This document shows, one piece after another, positions 51,386 to 63,716 of a DNA stretch of 64,000 bases. Origin of the DNA: Mantis religiosa. Taxonomy: Eukaryota; Arthropoda; Insecta; Mantodea; Mantidae. A model generated the notes under the pieces. The model was not told the DNA's origin. It searched no databases and saw nothing but the letters and a program-made list of their open reading frames with translations. The stretch is taken from NCBI GenBank assembly GCA_030765055.1, contig CM060947.1, positions 226,420,349 to 226,484,348 of the forward strand, given 5' to 3'. The position numbers and the translations under genes were made by a program. Each line of letters begins with the position of its first letter. Within the stretch, counting starts at the first letter, position 1.

Positions 51386-51720
51386 TATATAGCTGTTACA
51401 CAAGATTTACTGGGTGTTCATCAAATTAAGGCTAGTTTGGCATTTATCAGTGCAAATTTTTCAATTTTGGCAGAAACAATAACATAGCTAGAAAAACAAA
51501 GATGAGAGTATACATGCGGTTATCAAAAAGGTTAACGGTGGGGTGGAGAATTTGCAAAAATGTGTAGAAAAAATTGGTCAAGAAGTTTGCAAGAAAATGA
51601 AAAACGTACACATTATAAAAGAATACTGGGTATCAGTCGTTGTGTTATATTGAGAAGGTTCTGCTAGGTAAACATTTTGACTTCAGTTCTTTTGAAGAAG
51701 GTTTGTCAGTAGGCAATCCT

Positions 51721-52134
51721 TGGTCACTTCAATTATGCGTCCGTGACATCAGTTGAAGTAGATAGGAGTTTTTGAAAGTGAACTTCAAGATCCTTCAAAC
51801 CTGAGAACCTAAGAATGACAATGGTTCTTTATTGCAATACTGAATAAGAAGTTCCATAGATAAATAAATTGCTCCTAGTATATAAATATGTATGAGATAC
51901 ATTACATAATATTTCTAATTATAAAAGTTAATAAATATTATATATAGGTATTGCTTAAATTTTGAACGTTAAAGTTTAAAAAAGAATTTACGGACATTTT
52001 TAAAAATTTTAATCCCGTTTTCCCCAAAATTTAAGGGAATTTTACTGGTCATTTTTATCCAATTTTTGGATCATCAACCACCGAGCCCTAGTAATCAGGA
52101 TAACCCTTTGGAAAAACAGCTTGATTATACAGAG
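51721..52134. other. Unassigned sequence between two transposons
   Basis: AT-rich. No feature is recognised. Confidence 0.4.
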
Positions 52135-53425
52135 TGAATATAAATGAATATCAGGGTTTTAACTCTTTATAATACTTATTACATTCAACTTACAGTTATA
52201 AATGATATGTCAAATGAAAAAGCAACTCAGTTTTGTTTTTTTTTTGGCTCTAGTGCGCATGTGCGTGCAATGTTTCTGCCGCAATCCGCTAGACAGCGGT
52301 AGTAGCGAAGATGGTGACTAGTAAACAGAAAACGTTTTGTCTTTTGCAGTTTGCAAAGCCCGAATCTGTATCTACTGTGCAACGTGCGTTCACAACGTTC
52401 GGTTGTGATCCTCCTAGTGATAATAACATTTGTAGATGGTATCATCAGTTTGAAGATACCGGCTACCTTTGTAAAGGGAAGAGCACGGGACGACCAAGAG
52501 TAAGTGAAGAGACTGTTAAGCGAGTGAGAGAGTCGTTCACTACTAGCCCAAAGAAATCAGTCCGGAAGGCTAGTCCTGTGTCGACTGTTTGGAAAGTTGT
52601 AAGAAAACGCTACGACCTTACCATTTACAGTTATTACAGGCGCTAAAGCCGACAGACCACGGATTACGTGCCAACTTCGCAAACGACATGTTGTTTCATG
52701 ACGATGACGATTTTGTGGATCGTGTTGTCGTCAGTGATGAATCTACCTTTCACCTTAGTGGACATGTTAACACTCATAATGTGCGCATCTGGGGCTCAGA
52801 AAATCCTCACGAGATGATACAAATGCAACGATATTCCCCTAAAGTGAATGTTTTTTGTGCCGTATCCCGGCAAAGAGTTCATGGGCCTTTCTTGTTTTAT
52901 GACCTACTGTAACTGGCACTTCTTACCTTAATACACTAGAGCAATGGCTCTTCCCCCAGTTGGAAGAAAATGAGCCAGAGAATTTCATTTTCCAGCAAGA
53001 TGGTGCGCCACCTCACTGGCATAACGAAGTAGGCGATTGGTTGAACGTCACTGTACCCGAGCGCTGGATAGGCCGCAAGGGCCCCAATGATAGGGCTTGC
53101 TATGCATGGCCTCTACGTTCTCCTGACCTAAAGCCATGCGATTTTTACCTTTGGGGCTTCATCAAGGATCGTGTGTACGTGTCTCCGCTACCAGCCGACC
53201 TCCCTGAGTTAAGAAACCGGATTGAAGCAGTTGTTGCTACAATTACTGAATACACACTTAACGTTTGGGAAGAACTCGACTATAGACTTGATGTGTGTCG
53301 TGTGACACATTGTCATATTGAACATTTATAAGATTCTTGGTAAAACCGTTTGAGTTGCTTTTTTATTTGACATATAATTTATAACTGTAAGTTGAATGTA
53401 ATAAATATTCATTTATATATAGCCT
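52135..53425 (+). mobile_element. IS630-Tc1-mariner element with unusual acidic spacing
   Basis: Terminal inverted repeats of about 45 bases (ATTACATTCAACTTACAG, then TATGTCAAATGAAAAAGCAA) at 52187-52235 and, inverted, 53350-53402. The outer part TATAAATGAATAT lies beyond a 26-base left insertion. The enclosed transposase is in three frames (52311-53331). Exact ends and target duplication are uncertain. Confidence 0.8.
52311..53331 (+). pseudogene. Transposase, IS630-Tc1-mariner superfamily, frameshifted
   Basis: N-terminal HTH region KQKTFCLLQFAKPESVSTVQ, ICRWYHQFEDTGYLCKGKST GRPRVSEE (hinge), then a shift near 52620. Core: RVVVSDESTFHLSGHVNTHN (first D), VFCAVSRQRVHGPF, a shift near 52900, NFIFQQDGAPPHWHNEVGDW (second D), ERWIGRKGPNDRACYAWPLR and SPDLKPCDFYLWGFIKDRVY (third D). 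I count 46 residues between second and third Asp, longer than the 34 of mariner. All three acidic residues remain. Confidence 0.85.
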
Positions 53426-53429
53426 GTAT

Positions 53430-54460
53430 TTGTTATACAATTAGTTTTCCCAATTTATCAATGTCGGGAAACATATCCATGACATGACTAGAAACAACTC
53501 AACAGCACTACTTAAAGTAAATAAAAAGGACAGAATGAAAATCAGTAACAATAAAAATCTTGGAAATGTCTAATGTCACGAAAAAGTTATTTGAAAAAAG
53601 AAAAACTGTATTTTAAAGAGATCTACACTTTTTGTCTAGTAAGCCCATGTCTATTTCTTATGGTTTGCCAAATAAATTTACTCAAAATTTCTTTCAAAAA
53701 ATGCTCCTTTTCGGCTTTTTCAGTAAAACTCAGGATATCCATTTTATTTATTATGTTAATATCATAAACATATTAGTAGGTGCTTTAATAAAAATCTGTG
53801 ACAGCTAAGCGGAGGAAAACAATGCTTACATCATTGCAAAATCTTTCTGAAAGTAATTATTCATGGTACAACTTATAGAAAGACAACGAATTGAAATACC
53901 GCCAAGATCTCCTGACCTGAACCGCTTAGACAGCGGCTAAGTGCGGTAAGTGCATTACTGGCGAACGAAAAGGATTTGAAAATACGAGAGAATATTTTTC
54001 ATTTCTGAGATTCCCCAATTCACTTAATGCATTACGTACTATTTTTTCAACGTAAAATGTACCTTCGTGTAGAACACACGTAACACAAGTATTGCTTTGA
54101 TTAGTTTAAGAAAAATATATATGAGCATTATCGTAGAAGTTCCCTTGTCCATCATAAGCTATAAACTAAAGCATTTCTGCTGTTAATCTTGGACATAAAG
54201 AGAATATGACTATTCCACAAATACACACACAGAGTCCTCTGTATTACAGTGAGAAGTTGTTTAAACCGCGCGCTTCTCTTGTATAGATACTTATGTTACA
54301 ATAAAGGCTAAACATTCGAAGTTTGCGTCTAAATTTGTATAGTTTGTTTTTAGCTCACAGTTTAATCAGGAAATACTTATTCTCGTGTAAGTACTATTTA
54401 TGTTACTATCCATCGCTGAAAAAGTAATACAGGGCCAAGCATAACTATGACAGACAATTA
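53430..54460. other. Unassigned intergenic sequence
   Basis: AT-rich. No gene or classified repeat is recognised. Confidence 0.4.
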
Positions 54461-54469
54461 CAGAACTGG

Positions 54470-56486
54470 ATTATGATGATTTATATATAAGGGCGCAAAC
54501 TGCATGGTCATCAGCGCCCTTTCAAAAACTATGTCATGCAATAGCCAAAGATAAATTATCCAAAATTAAAAAATCAAAACAAAATAACGATAAAATAAGT
54601 AAGCCAAAATGGGGGGAAAGCAATAAAAAGCTATAAATGACAATAAAACATCAAAAGGCATAAAATAGACGTTTTCAATATTAACTTGCATTGTCAAAAC
54701 AAACTACTTGTCCAGCGGTAATCGAGTCAATTTCTTCTTTTTTTCGGGGCTGGGCTAGCATTTTCAGCAGGTTTATCACTGTCGTTCTGGCAGTGAGAAC
54801 AGGATCTTTCTGATCCACATCCTCAATGGACGAGGACCGCTTTCATATTGATAATTTCAATTCGAGTTTCTCGAAACATTCGGAAACTGTTACCGGCGAA
54901 GATGAGAGCCTCTCCAGATGCTTCCTTAGAAGATGTTCTTGGAGGAGATGGTCATGGACTTTTAAGCTGGTTTTACTTTGTAATAGCCTTCTTATTTTCC
55001 TTGAGGAAGTCGCTTCTTTCATATGAGGCCTTGAACTTTCTGGGCGATGCATTATATATTATTGGTTCACATGTTCTTGAGATAAATGCTTCTGCGGTGA
55101 CTTGCTGGAACATTCTTCATAGGACTGGACTTGATAGGCATGCTCGTGCTGGTGTCTGTTGCTTTGGCTGTGATCTTGGTGTAATTGTTCTTTCGGATAT
55201 TACTGTCCCGTTTATGTCGCTAGTTTGTGTTGCGATTTCACGTCTAGGTACCGGCTCAGCTGCAACTGCACTGAGTAACGGCCTAGGGATAGAGTGCTGA
55301 CGAATACGCAAGAGTTTCCGGGCTTCCAAGAAGGACACCTTCTCTCTTACCCGGATCTCTTTGGGTCGACTTTTCCTCTATAAAACGGGGGTATTCTCTG
55401 GAGTTTGATGAGTAATTACCACAGCAGTTAACACATGTTGCAGGTGAAGTACATGCATCATCATGGTTCTCCATTACAAGCATCACTCATGTGACCAAAG
55501 CGCTGGATTTATAACACCTCAATGGATTGGGTATATACTGTCACACTTCAATAACTTCATACACTGCCTTAATCCTTTGCGGGAGATCTACGCGATCAAA
55601 GGTAAGAAACAGGGTAGGAGTGGGTACCATTCACTTCATTCTTTGCGGTGGACTCGATATACATTGGTCACATTTTGTTCCGCCAAGTTTTCCTGAATCT
55701 CCTCATTGGATATCCAGTCCAATGCACTCGTTTTTACAACACCACGCAGTTCAGGAGTCCTGTGCAATTCAACGCGCACCGGATAGGTCGCAAGCATATT
55801 GGCTTTCAAAATGTTTGCAGTCAGCGTCGATGAAACTGCTTTGACCAGGAACGTGCCATTGAGAGATCGAGTACATGGTTTTACAGGACCAGCATTATTA
55901 TCTATACCCTTCTGAATAATAAATGGGTTCTCAGTAGTAAATTTTCGGCCTTCCTCATTTCTAATTACAACCAAATAGCGAGGACCATAAGTCTCATCTA
56001 CTTCCTTTCCACTTTTCTTTACATTTTTGTTTATTTTATCAATTCCCATAGCGATTATGTCCTCCGCTATTGCAAACCTCTCCGATGGCATGCTCACTTC
56101 CTGGGCACCACCCCGGCTAAGGTGAGAGTCCTGGACCTTGCTCAACTCAGGGTCTCACCTCCCAATATACAGACAGAAGGACCCAATCATGAGTGTAACA
56201 GCTCATACAATGGCCCCTCCCCGGGACTGACCTTTATCAGGGGATACATAGTCCTACATGATAACCAGGGGCTGGGAGTTGCGCGTTACCAAGTCACATC
56301 TGCGCTCCTCCGCGCTAGGTATCCATTAGACTTGTGTTCAGGAAGGCTAGGGTCAAACACGGATGTGGACCTTGTTTGGGCATTTGGCAATAGCTCTCTC
56401 ACCACTCAGAGGCACCCAATTGAGAGATTTGGTTCGGGACCCCGGGATCGCTAATTCCGTACCTAACGCAGTATGCCCTTGGGAGG
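54470..56486 (-). mobile_element. LINE-D: ORF1-only non-LTR element with target duplication
   Basis: Flanked by the direct repeat AGAACTGG (54462-54469 and 56487-56494). On the minus strand it has a 5' UTR (about 56486-56146), an ORF1 region (to about 54680), a 3' UTR, the terminal hairpin AAGGGCGC...GCGCCCTT and an AT-rich tail. There is no endonuclease or RT, although both termini are present. The 408-bp SIDE at 19861 shares both ends. Confidence 0.8.
54680..56145 (-). pseudogene. LINE-D ORF1 (Gag-like, jockey type), frameshifted
   Basis: The first segment (56145-55636) starts MSKVQDSHLSRGGAQEVS and includes GPRYLVVIRNEEGRKFTTEN PF, GTFLVKAVSSTLTANILKAN and VKTSALDWISNEEIQENLAE, the family's nucleic-acid-chaperone-type block. 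After a shift, TPTLFLTFDRVDLPQRIK. After another, a knuckle region CTSPATCVNCCGNYSSNSRE (one incomplete CCHC). A basic, Ser/Pro-rich tail follows, ending near IDSITAGQVVCFDN. ORF1 proteins coat LINE RNA. Frame breaks make this copy non-coding. Confidence 0.75.
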
Positions 56487-56494
56487 AGAACTGG

Positions 56495-59440
56495 GTGGTG
56501 TCTCGAGAACACCAAGAGCGACTTATTTGAAATGATTAAGATTATAAATTAAATTTATATATTCGATTATCTATGAATAAATAATCTGCAAAGTCCTCTT
56601 TATTCTAACATTTCTTCGCAGCCTTAGCCGTTTCACAAATATTTATGTTATGTGCATGTACTTCTCGAAGTATCATTGAATCTTTGTGAATTTTCTTCTT
56701 TTGTTCCATTACAAGTACTCATTCATATCACTACTAAATATTTAAAGTTGTTTTTCTCTATATTGAATATAACTAAGCACACAAAGGCTACATCTCCTGG
56801 CTTAAAACCCTTTAGGCAAATTTATGTGAAATGCTTTACCCTCCATACACTCCTTCCTCATTCCTTGTACCTGGCAAGTAAAGAGAGAGGTGACGTGTGC
56901 CACAATGATGTTCACGAAAATCTTTTGCGACGTAATCAAATATACACTTCAGAACTGAAGAGTGGCCTAGGAAAGCATGAAGAGGATTAATGATACTAGG
57001 GAATACGAATAATGGACCTATCGACAATGTTAAGCGGCTCATATTGGCATTTTGTGAGAAATCACCCTCTCAACACATGGCTTCCTTGCCCAAACAATAA
57101 GCTGACAAAAGTACTTATATGTCTATTACCTTTATTTTGTTTTGTTATGCAGTGCTAATGATTTCCCTTATGCTGCTAAATACATTTAAATACTTTCTAG
57201 ACTGTGTTCTTAAAAATAAACTTTACAATATATCGGAAAAGTGCATTGAAATTGTTAACAATATACACCATTAGATAGTGACGTAGTCATAATGATACCC
57301 CCTTAATTTACACAATGATATCTTTGTTTTTAAATATTGGTGTTTTAATCTCTGGCTGCAAACTAGATGAACTTGAACGTAAAACACACTGAAGATGTTC
57401 ATCCGGAAGCTACTGGGTAACAGGCTTTTGTTCGGTATCAATATGCTATACGGTTGATCACATTGATAAGTTGGTAGTACCAAACGACTAATTTTGCTTA
57501 CAAAAAGGTGCAGCTTAGAAAATGTGTTCGGCAGTGATGTGTACAAACAAATCATGTTTCCCTGAACTGCATAATGCTTTTTAAGGGTTTATAGGCTCCA
57601 GCACGCGCCGCATTGAAATGCCATTTTAGGGTGAAGCTCGTATAGTATACCCCAGGAAAGAAAGTCTCCGGGGGATGAGACGCAGCGTGTTGGAAAAGAC
57701 ACGCCATGTCAGTTGAGTTACAGATCATTCAAAGCCATTCTGACGGCTTCTACTTTTGTGAAGTAGTGTTTTAGTGTGCAGAGTGAATAGGGCGCATGTA
57801 TTTTTAACGGTTCTGCTCCTTGTGTAGCATGCGTTCTCTGTCACACACATTCGCTGTCCTTGTCCCACTATGTAAGGGTGGCGCATTCCTCTCAGGGCCT
57901 TACTTTGCGTTGGTGGACAGTAACTTATTCGATGTTATTGCTGCATATCAAAAACTATGCTTTACCATCGTGAAGAACCAAAAAGGCAATTGTTCTCCCA
58001 CTCCCGATTAAACATTCCACTTCGCTCATTTGCATATGCAAGCCACCGCTGCATGAAAAGACTGCCACGTGACTATAAACAAAAACAACCGCCTTAGTTA
58101 ACTGTTGGAAGTAGTGGGGATGAGAGGGAGGGTAAACTCATACAGTGGCTTCCTTCCCACCCCTGCTGTGAACCGCCTTGTACTTGCGCATTGAACTTAT
58201 ATATGCCATAGGAACGTGTGCATGACAAGCTTCCTTAAGCGATATGTCGTGATTTATTACTCGTATTTCCTAAAAGTGGTCTTCTCTTTGGAGACGATGG
58301 CTTACTAGAAATTTAACTTAGAAACAAATTTACTACAAATCCCTAAATAACATTACGTATGAAGAACAGTCAGCATTATAAAAGAATAAATTGGAATGGA
58401 TCGTAAAAGAAAGATAGAGAACATACTTATATAAATATATTACTATTCATTGCATCCTTTAAAGTTGCATTTTACAAATTTTGTATAATTTTATAGCACC
58501 CCTCCAAACAAACGCGGGCGGTAATGTTCAAAAATATTGCATCATTCTAAGTATTTATATTTATTACTTACACGAATTTTTATATATTATTTATGAACAA
58601 GAGCTTCTATTGGAACATTTAAAACAAGGTGTGAAAGTTTATAGCACCTTATTTTGTCAATGTATGGTGAATACTTTAACGTCCATTAAAAATTTAATAC
58701 CGGTTCATAAAATACTTTTGAATATATATTTTTCGAATATGGGTCTGGCCTATTTACTTTTTACACATAAGCGTTTAATCCTCAAATTCATTACAATAGT
58801 GCGAGTTAATTGTTCCTAAACTCTACAATACACGTATGGTAGAATGCAACCCAGGAGTTCATTGGTAACATAATGATTGATAGTATGTATTGCTTTGAGT
58901 GAAGTACCTACCGGATAGGTTGGCGTTATCTAGAACAATTTGGCGTACAGCTCAAGGCTACAACATTGTCATGAATAAGATAGCTAAACATTATTCGTAA
59001 TTGTAGACGTTATACAGCGCTGAAGTTTTGTTGCAGGAAGCTGCTTCTGTTGCGGTGTAAGTACCACCCACCACAACCAAGGCAACTAGCACCAAAACCA
59101 CTTATCTTGTAAGGTAGGATTTATAATATCTGTGGCATGTCTTAAAAGTGATACGAGAGAAAAAAAGAACTGTTCTCTTAGCCATTTATTTCCGTCATTG
59201 CCCTCAAGGCACAAGAGTTTTATCACTTTCTCTACATTTTATAATTAGACTGGCATCGCACCCTTCATTAGATGGAGTAGAATTCGTTGCTACTCCGCTT
59301 CCTTCCAGTAGGAATCAATTCATATCCAACTTTAGCCAATCAGAGACATCAGATAGCTTCTCCACAGGTGCAAATCACGTGATAACAGCTGGTTTCGCTT
59401 TACTGCTACGGACAACTAAGTTGCTGTGTTAAACTTATTA
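56495..59440. other. Unassigned intergenic sequence
   Basis: No gene is recognised. A GC-richer, CpG-containing patch at about 57590-58220 could be an exon, promoter or old repeat; I found no protein similarity. The remainder is AT-rich. Confidence 0.4.
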
Positions 59441-59449
59441 TAAAAAGAA

Positions 59450-60430
59450 TATGCGTACTTACAATAAACAAAGTAAGTATTGTATTCCACCCAAAACTTC
59501 ATATCGAGATTTCACCGAAAACGCATGTTTTGTACTCCTGAATAGAAAAATGAGCATTTTTAGAAAAAGGTTTACGCATTTGTGTCTGCTTGTCTATGAT
59601 CAGCATAAATAAAAAATCAAAAGGCAGTTAAATGTCAAACTTTCTCTTTAAGTTTAGATATTCCAAGATATATAATGATTTTCAAACAATGCCCAAAATA
59701 TTTCTACCCCAAACTACCTTTACATGAAAAACTTTTGAAAATAATTAATTTTATCAAAATTGCACTAACGGTTTTGATCATTATTAAATATATATAATTA
59801 TACGTAATTATATATAATGTAATTATACTCCTCCAATGCTGTCATATCGGACAGTAAATGCAATGGGTGAAATGATGCTCAAATGTGTTCAGAGTCCATG
59901 GAGCTTAGAGTTACCCGACATTCGTCTTTAAGGATAAGAGAAAACCCCGGAAAAACCTTATCCAGGTAACTCACGCTGACCGAGATTCGAACTCGGACCT
60001 CTTGAACGTGAAGCAGACACGCTACCATCTACGCTACCGAAGCGGGTACGGTTTTGATTAAATCAACACTTGTTTAATGTGTTTTTTACAACAAATGAAA
60101 TATATATCTTGAGTATTTTGGGAGCAATCTCTGAAGTGCCCTTCATTCTGAGTGACTGTTGTATACCTGGTAAATCATAAGAGAAAGACAAATCTTCGCC
60201 ACATTAAAAAATTAATTTATGTGTCTTTTCTTTTTTGAGTTAACAGATCCCCAGATATTTCTCGCTATTCGTTTGAATTTTCCAGCAAAGATACTTTTCT
60301 CAAATGGGAATTTATTCGCTTTTCTTTTTCCTGGCCATTCAAATTGAACGGAATTTCAAAGCGTAACTCTTAAAATATTTGTCTATAGGTTAAAGTATTC
60401 CTATATTTCTCTTGAATCCACAAGAAAATA
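59450..60430. repeat. Dispersed repeat RepX, interrupted by SINE
   Basis: GTATTGTATTCCACCCAAAA, GAGATTTCACCGAAAACGCA and GAGCATTTTTAGAAAAAGG match 25580-25690 and 62403-62470. The second part (CCTGGTAAATCATAAGAGAA) matches 24520. No ORF or ends are identified. It may be a large non-autonomous element. Confidence 0.5.
59779..60047 (-). repeat. SINE family 1 with target duplication
   Basis: Flanked by the 11-bp direct repeat ACGGTTTTGAT (59768-59778 and 60048-60058). The minus-strand SINE (head at 60047) ends in an AT-rich tail (about 59785-59830), so its full extent is visible. Confidence 0.88.
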
Positions 60431-62384
60431 TGCAATGAGACTTTCTGCACACATATATCTTAACGAATATGAAGTAGATATAAGAACATAAGTTTATAAG
60501 AAGTTTGTACAAGAGTGAGAAAATGTCAAATGAGTGCAACAGTACATCACATTGTTATTTGCCACTTCTTTGTATTAGCGGCAATTCTCAACCATTTACT
60601 GTTACTCCTGTATCATCTAAGTTCAGTGGTTTTTTAATTTTGATCCAAATACTCTCAGACTGTGGGTACACATTCTATACACAGTTGTGGGCGTAAATCC
60701 GGGGAATTAATTATGTCCAAAAAGACTGTGATAAAAAGTACTCCTTATTTCTAATAGGAAAACACCCTTAATTTTGTTATTGTTGTGGTGATATTTAGAT
60801 ATATCAACTACAGACCCACATCATTTTTATTGCTTTCTCTACCAAGTACATTAGTGAGGAAAACATCGAAAAAGAAAGAAGCTAGTTTTGGAAGGTTAAT
60901 ATGATGTATTGTTAAAAGTGTTACTCGTCGCGAGGTTCATAGCTACTTTGAAAGAAACGAGCCACCAACAATTAATCACCTAAAACGTGCTTCAAGCAGT
61001 AAACAATGATTCCGATTAGCCGAACTTTGAACAACGAACTTTCACACCATTCTTCGCGACATAGGTTTTGAATTTGTGAATAGGATAGAACAAACATAAT
61101 TGTTGAGTGTGAAGATACATTGTTGTGGCGAAGGAATTATCAAACGAAAATTAGGAAGAGGAGGTCGTTTAAGAAATTCTTGCGTTGTTAGATTCCAATT
61201 AAGTACGTAACATAACCCCCCCCCCCCAATTGCATGCCAGTAGAACTCTCAAGTCTTTGCCAAAGGTTTTACAAGCAGTTATTTAGCACTGTTATTCCGC
61301 AGAAAACCCCGTGCCTTAATTTTTTATTTATGAATGAGGTGAGGCTATGTGAAGATATCAAATATTTGAGTAATTGTTGTCAGCATTCAGTCACTTCTTA
61401 GCTTACACAGTGGACATACCTTTGCATTTAATCTTAACGTAAATGTGTTATCACATAAGGTGCTCAAAACATCAAAAACGGCAAAAGAAAACTTTACATA
61501 GAAGTTCGTGGACAGCGCACATGTTCGCCACGTGGGAATAAAATAGCGCGACTATTCCCTCCGATCAAGTCACCGGCGGAGTAATACATTTTCTCATTTT
61601 GTTTACATCTCCCCATAAAGTAAGGACGGTGCCGGTTTTTTTTTTTTTTTTTTTTTATTATTCTTTTCTTTTTCTCTTTAATATCAATCGAATTCTGGTA
61701 GATCGGGAGGACTGTCGGCCTGGGGAAATATTACTGATGAGTGGATACGTAATAAAAAATGTTCTCTGCCGATTTTCTGGGTATTTCAGGACCGGGAAAG
61801 GTAACTTTCTTAACAGAAAATGAATTACCACGGTCAGCTAAAGTACCCTGAACACATCGACAGATTCTTTCGCTTAGAAGAGTAGTAGAGAACAGAACAA
61901 GTAAGGTAGTTCTGTTTTTCTAACACTTGCAACAAAAAGTTGAAGTTTCTCGCCAGTCATAGTTTTCTGTCCCTTTCACCTTGAAATGTAACAGAAAAAG
62001 AAGGGGGAGTGGCTTGGACCCTGCATTTGCCGGTACTTGCGGCTCAGTACGTCCCCTATCACGGTACAGAATGCGGTCGGTCGCTGAACCAAAACAAAAC
62101 ACTGTGCAGTACATTGTCTGCATACTGGCAAAACTACTAAGTAAACTATTTTTGTCACACGCAAGTGAAAGCATGATAACGAAAGCTTGGTTTGCTTCAG
62201 AAAGAAGCAAGTTTACTTAATAGATCACAGTCATAGGTTGGAACCGTGAAGTCCTCGACAAAATATTGTTTCAAGCCGAGCTTCCGCTCTTGGAATACGT
62301 GTCAGGCCTTCTGGCATTTCCTTTTGTTTCATTGACCCTGTGAGTGTTTACGAAATGTAAACCATTTCTCTTTCTTTACCACTT
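60431..62384. other. Unassigned intergenic sequence
   Basis: No gene is recognised. There is a C-run near 61219, a T-run at 61637-61657 and a short GC-richer stretch at about 61980-62080. Confidence 0.4.
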
Positions 62385-62760
62385 ACCAAAAGAAAGTGGA
62401 GAAAGTACTGCATTCCACCCAAAATATGATTAGGAGATTTTTGCGGAAATACACATTTTGGGGCTTCTGAATTTTAAAAATAGTATGTATTGCACATTCA
62501 TGGCTATTCCTGTACAAACAATTCTTACAAACATTTATTGCTCTATTTGCTTCATGTTAATCTAGATGAACAGTTTTATTCCTAATTTTCTTGTAGATAC
62601 AAGAGAATATGTGAGTACAATAGGCTATAAGCGATAGGCAAATCTTTTAAGAGATGGTCGCTATGCGATGCCTTTGAAATCCCTTTCACTTGTATGGCCA
62701 AAAGATAAAAATGTTTAAACTTTTTCGACATCGTTCGATGTTTTAACATCATTTAATGTA
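62385..62760. repeat. RepX fragment
   Basis: AAGTACTGCATTCCACCCAA, AGGAGATTTTTGCGG and CACATTTTGGGGCTTCTGAA align with 59470-59560 and 25585-25650. Confidence 0.5.
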
Positions 62761-62960
62761 AACGTTAATACTTTAGGGTAACAGAAATCAAGCGGTAGAA
62801 TGCCTTTTAAGGGAATGCGTATTATTAAACTGACAGCATGTATGAAAGAAGCGAAAGAAGATCAACGAATAAATAATGAGATAACGAACACTTTCAGCAA
62901 TTTGTGCTGTTTTTAAAAGTATGCACTATGAACGATAGCAAGCACAAAGATGTAACACTT

Positions 62961-63460
<500 letters not shown>

Positions 63461-63677
63461 AAGTATATCAACTTACAACGCTGAAAATGTGGATCTCTTT
63501 AACAGAAGAGAAGAGAAAAATCACATTGCGGAGTTGTTTAATGTAATACAATTCAGTATGTAACAATATTGTTCAGATAAAAATTATATAAAATGTGTTG
63601 CATGTGGAATACATTTATAACAAATGAGCTCAGGTTACTCTCGGGAAGCAAGCTAGGTGAAAGGACGATTAGCAATC

Positions 63678-63716
63678 GACGTTTCGGGAGTGTGCATCTC
63701 TCCCATCATCAGAATA
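63678..63716 (-). ncRNA. Hammerhead-ribozyme-like motif of a seventh PLE-type end (PLE-7)
   Basis: Minus strand: short helix I, CUGAUGA (63706-63712), extra U, GGGAG/CUCCC hairpin with a 9-base loop (63686-63704), GAAA (63682-63685), palindrome ACGU (63679-63682), C (63678). Helix I is three weak pairs. The surrounding sequence (63630-63720) has no coding part in the window; the element may extend beyond it. Confidence 0.5.

Larger units (their letters stand above)
47468..51720 (+). pseudogene. CGGBP1-like / hAT-type transposase gene, shattered by insertions
   Basis: Start: MPKGKETKFLAKVTEIGD (47468), then a frameshift, then MSADKRFTVQQHIGRRKHIQ (BED-like zinc-finger region of CGGBP1-like hAT proteins), ITGEASKDFIFKIQIFVEPK, LQFLQQYTGR and DVPDESTLRKDWVY (to about 47860). 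After other insertions it resumes at about 49640: DKSSDKEHYIAKLGL, FLHFVTDAVKFMVKSGSAIK, VVHVICIAHAIHRVCEVV, HFDVIRAIASMCFDGFNR. A mariner cuts it at 50190-51385, and decayed sequence follows to about 51720. Stops and shifts show loss of function. Whether it was a domesticated gene or a transposon copy cannot be told. Confidence 0.75.

Noticed and set aside
54843..55300. Open frames on the plus strand near 55 kb
   Set aside because: They are antisense to LINE-D ORF1, which shows recognisable protein similarity on the minus strand.
57590..58220. CpG-richer patch as the promoter or exon of a second gene
   Set aside because: No splice-compatible coding exon or protein similarity was found.
59034..59070. 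Possible short exon after a TTGCAG acceptor near 59035
   Set aside because: The stretch between acceptor and donor-like GTAAGT is only about 20 bases and has no recognisable coding context.
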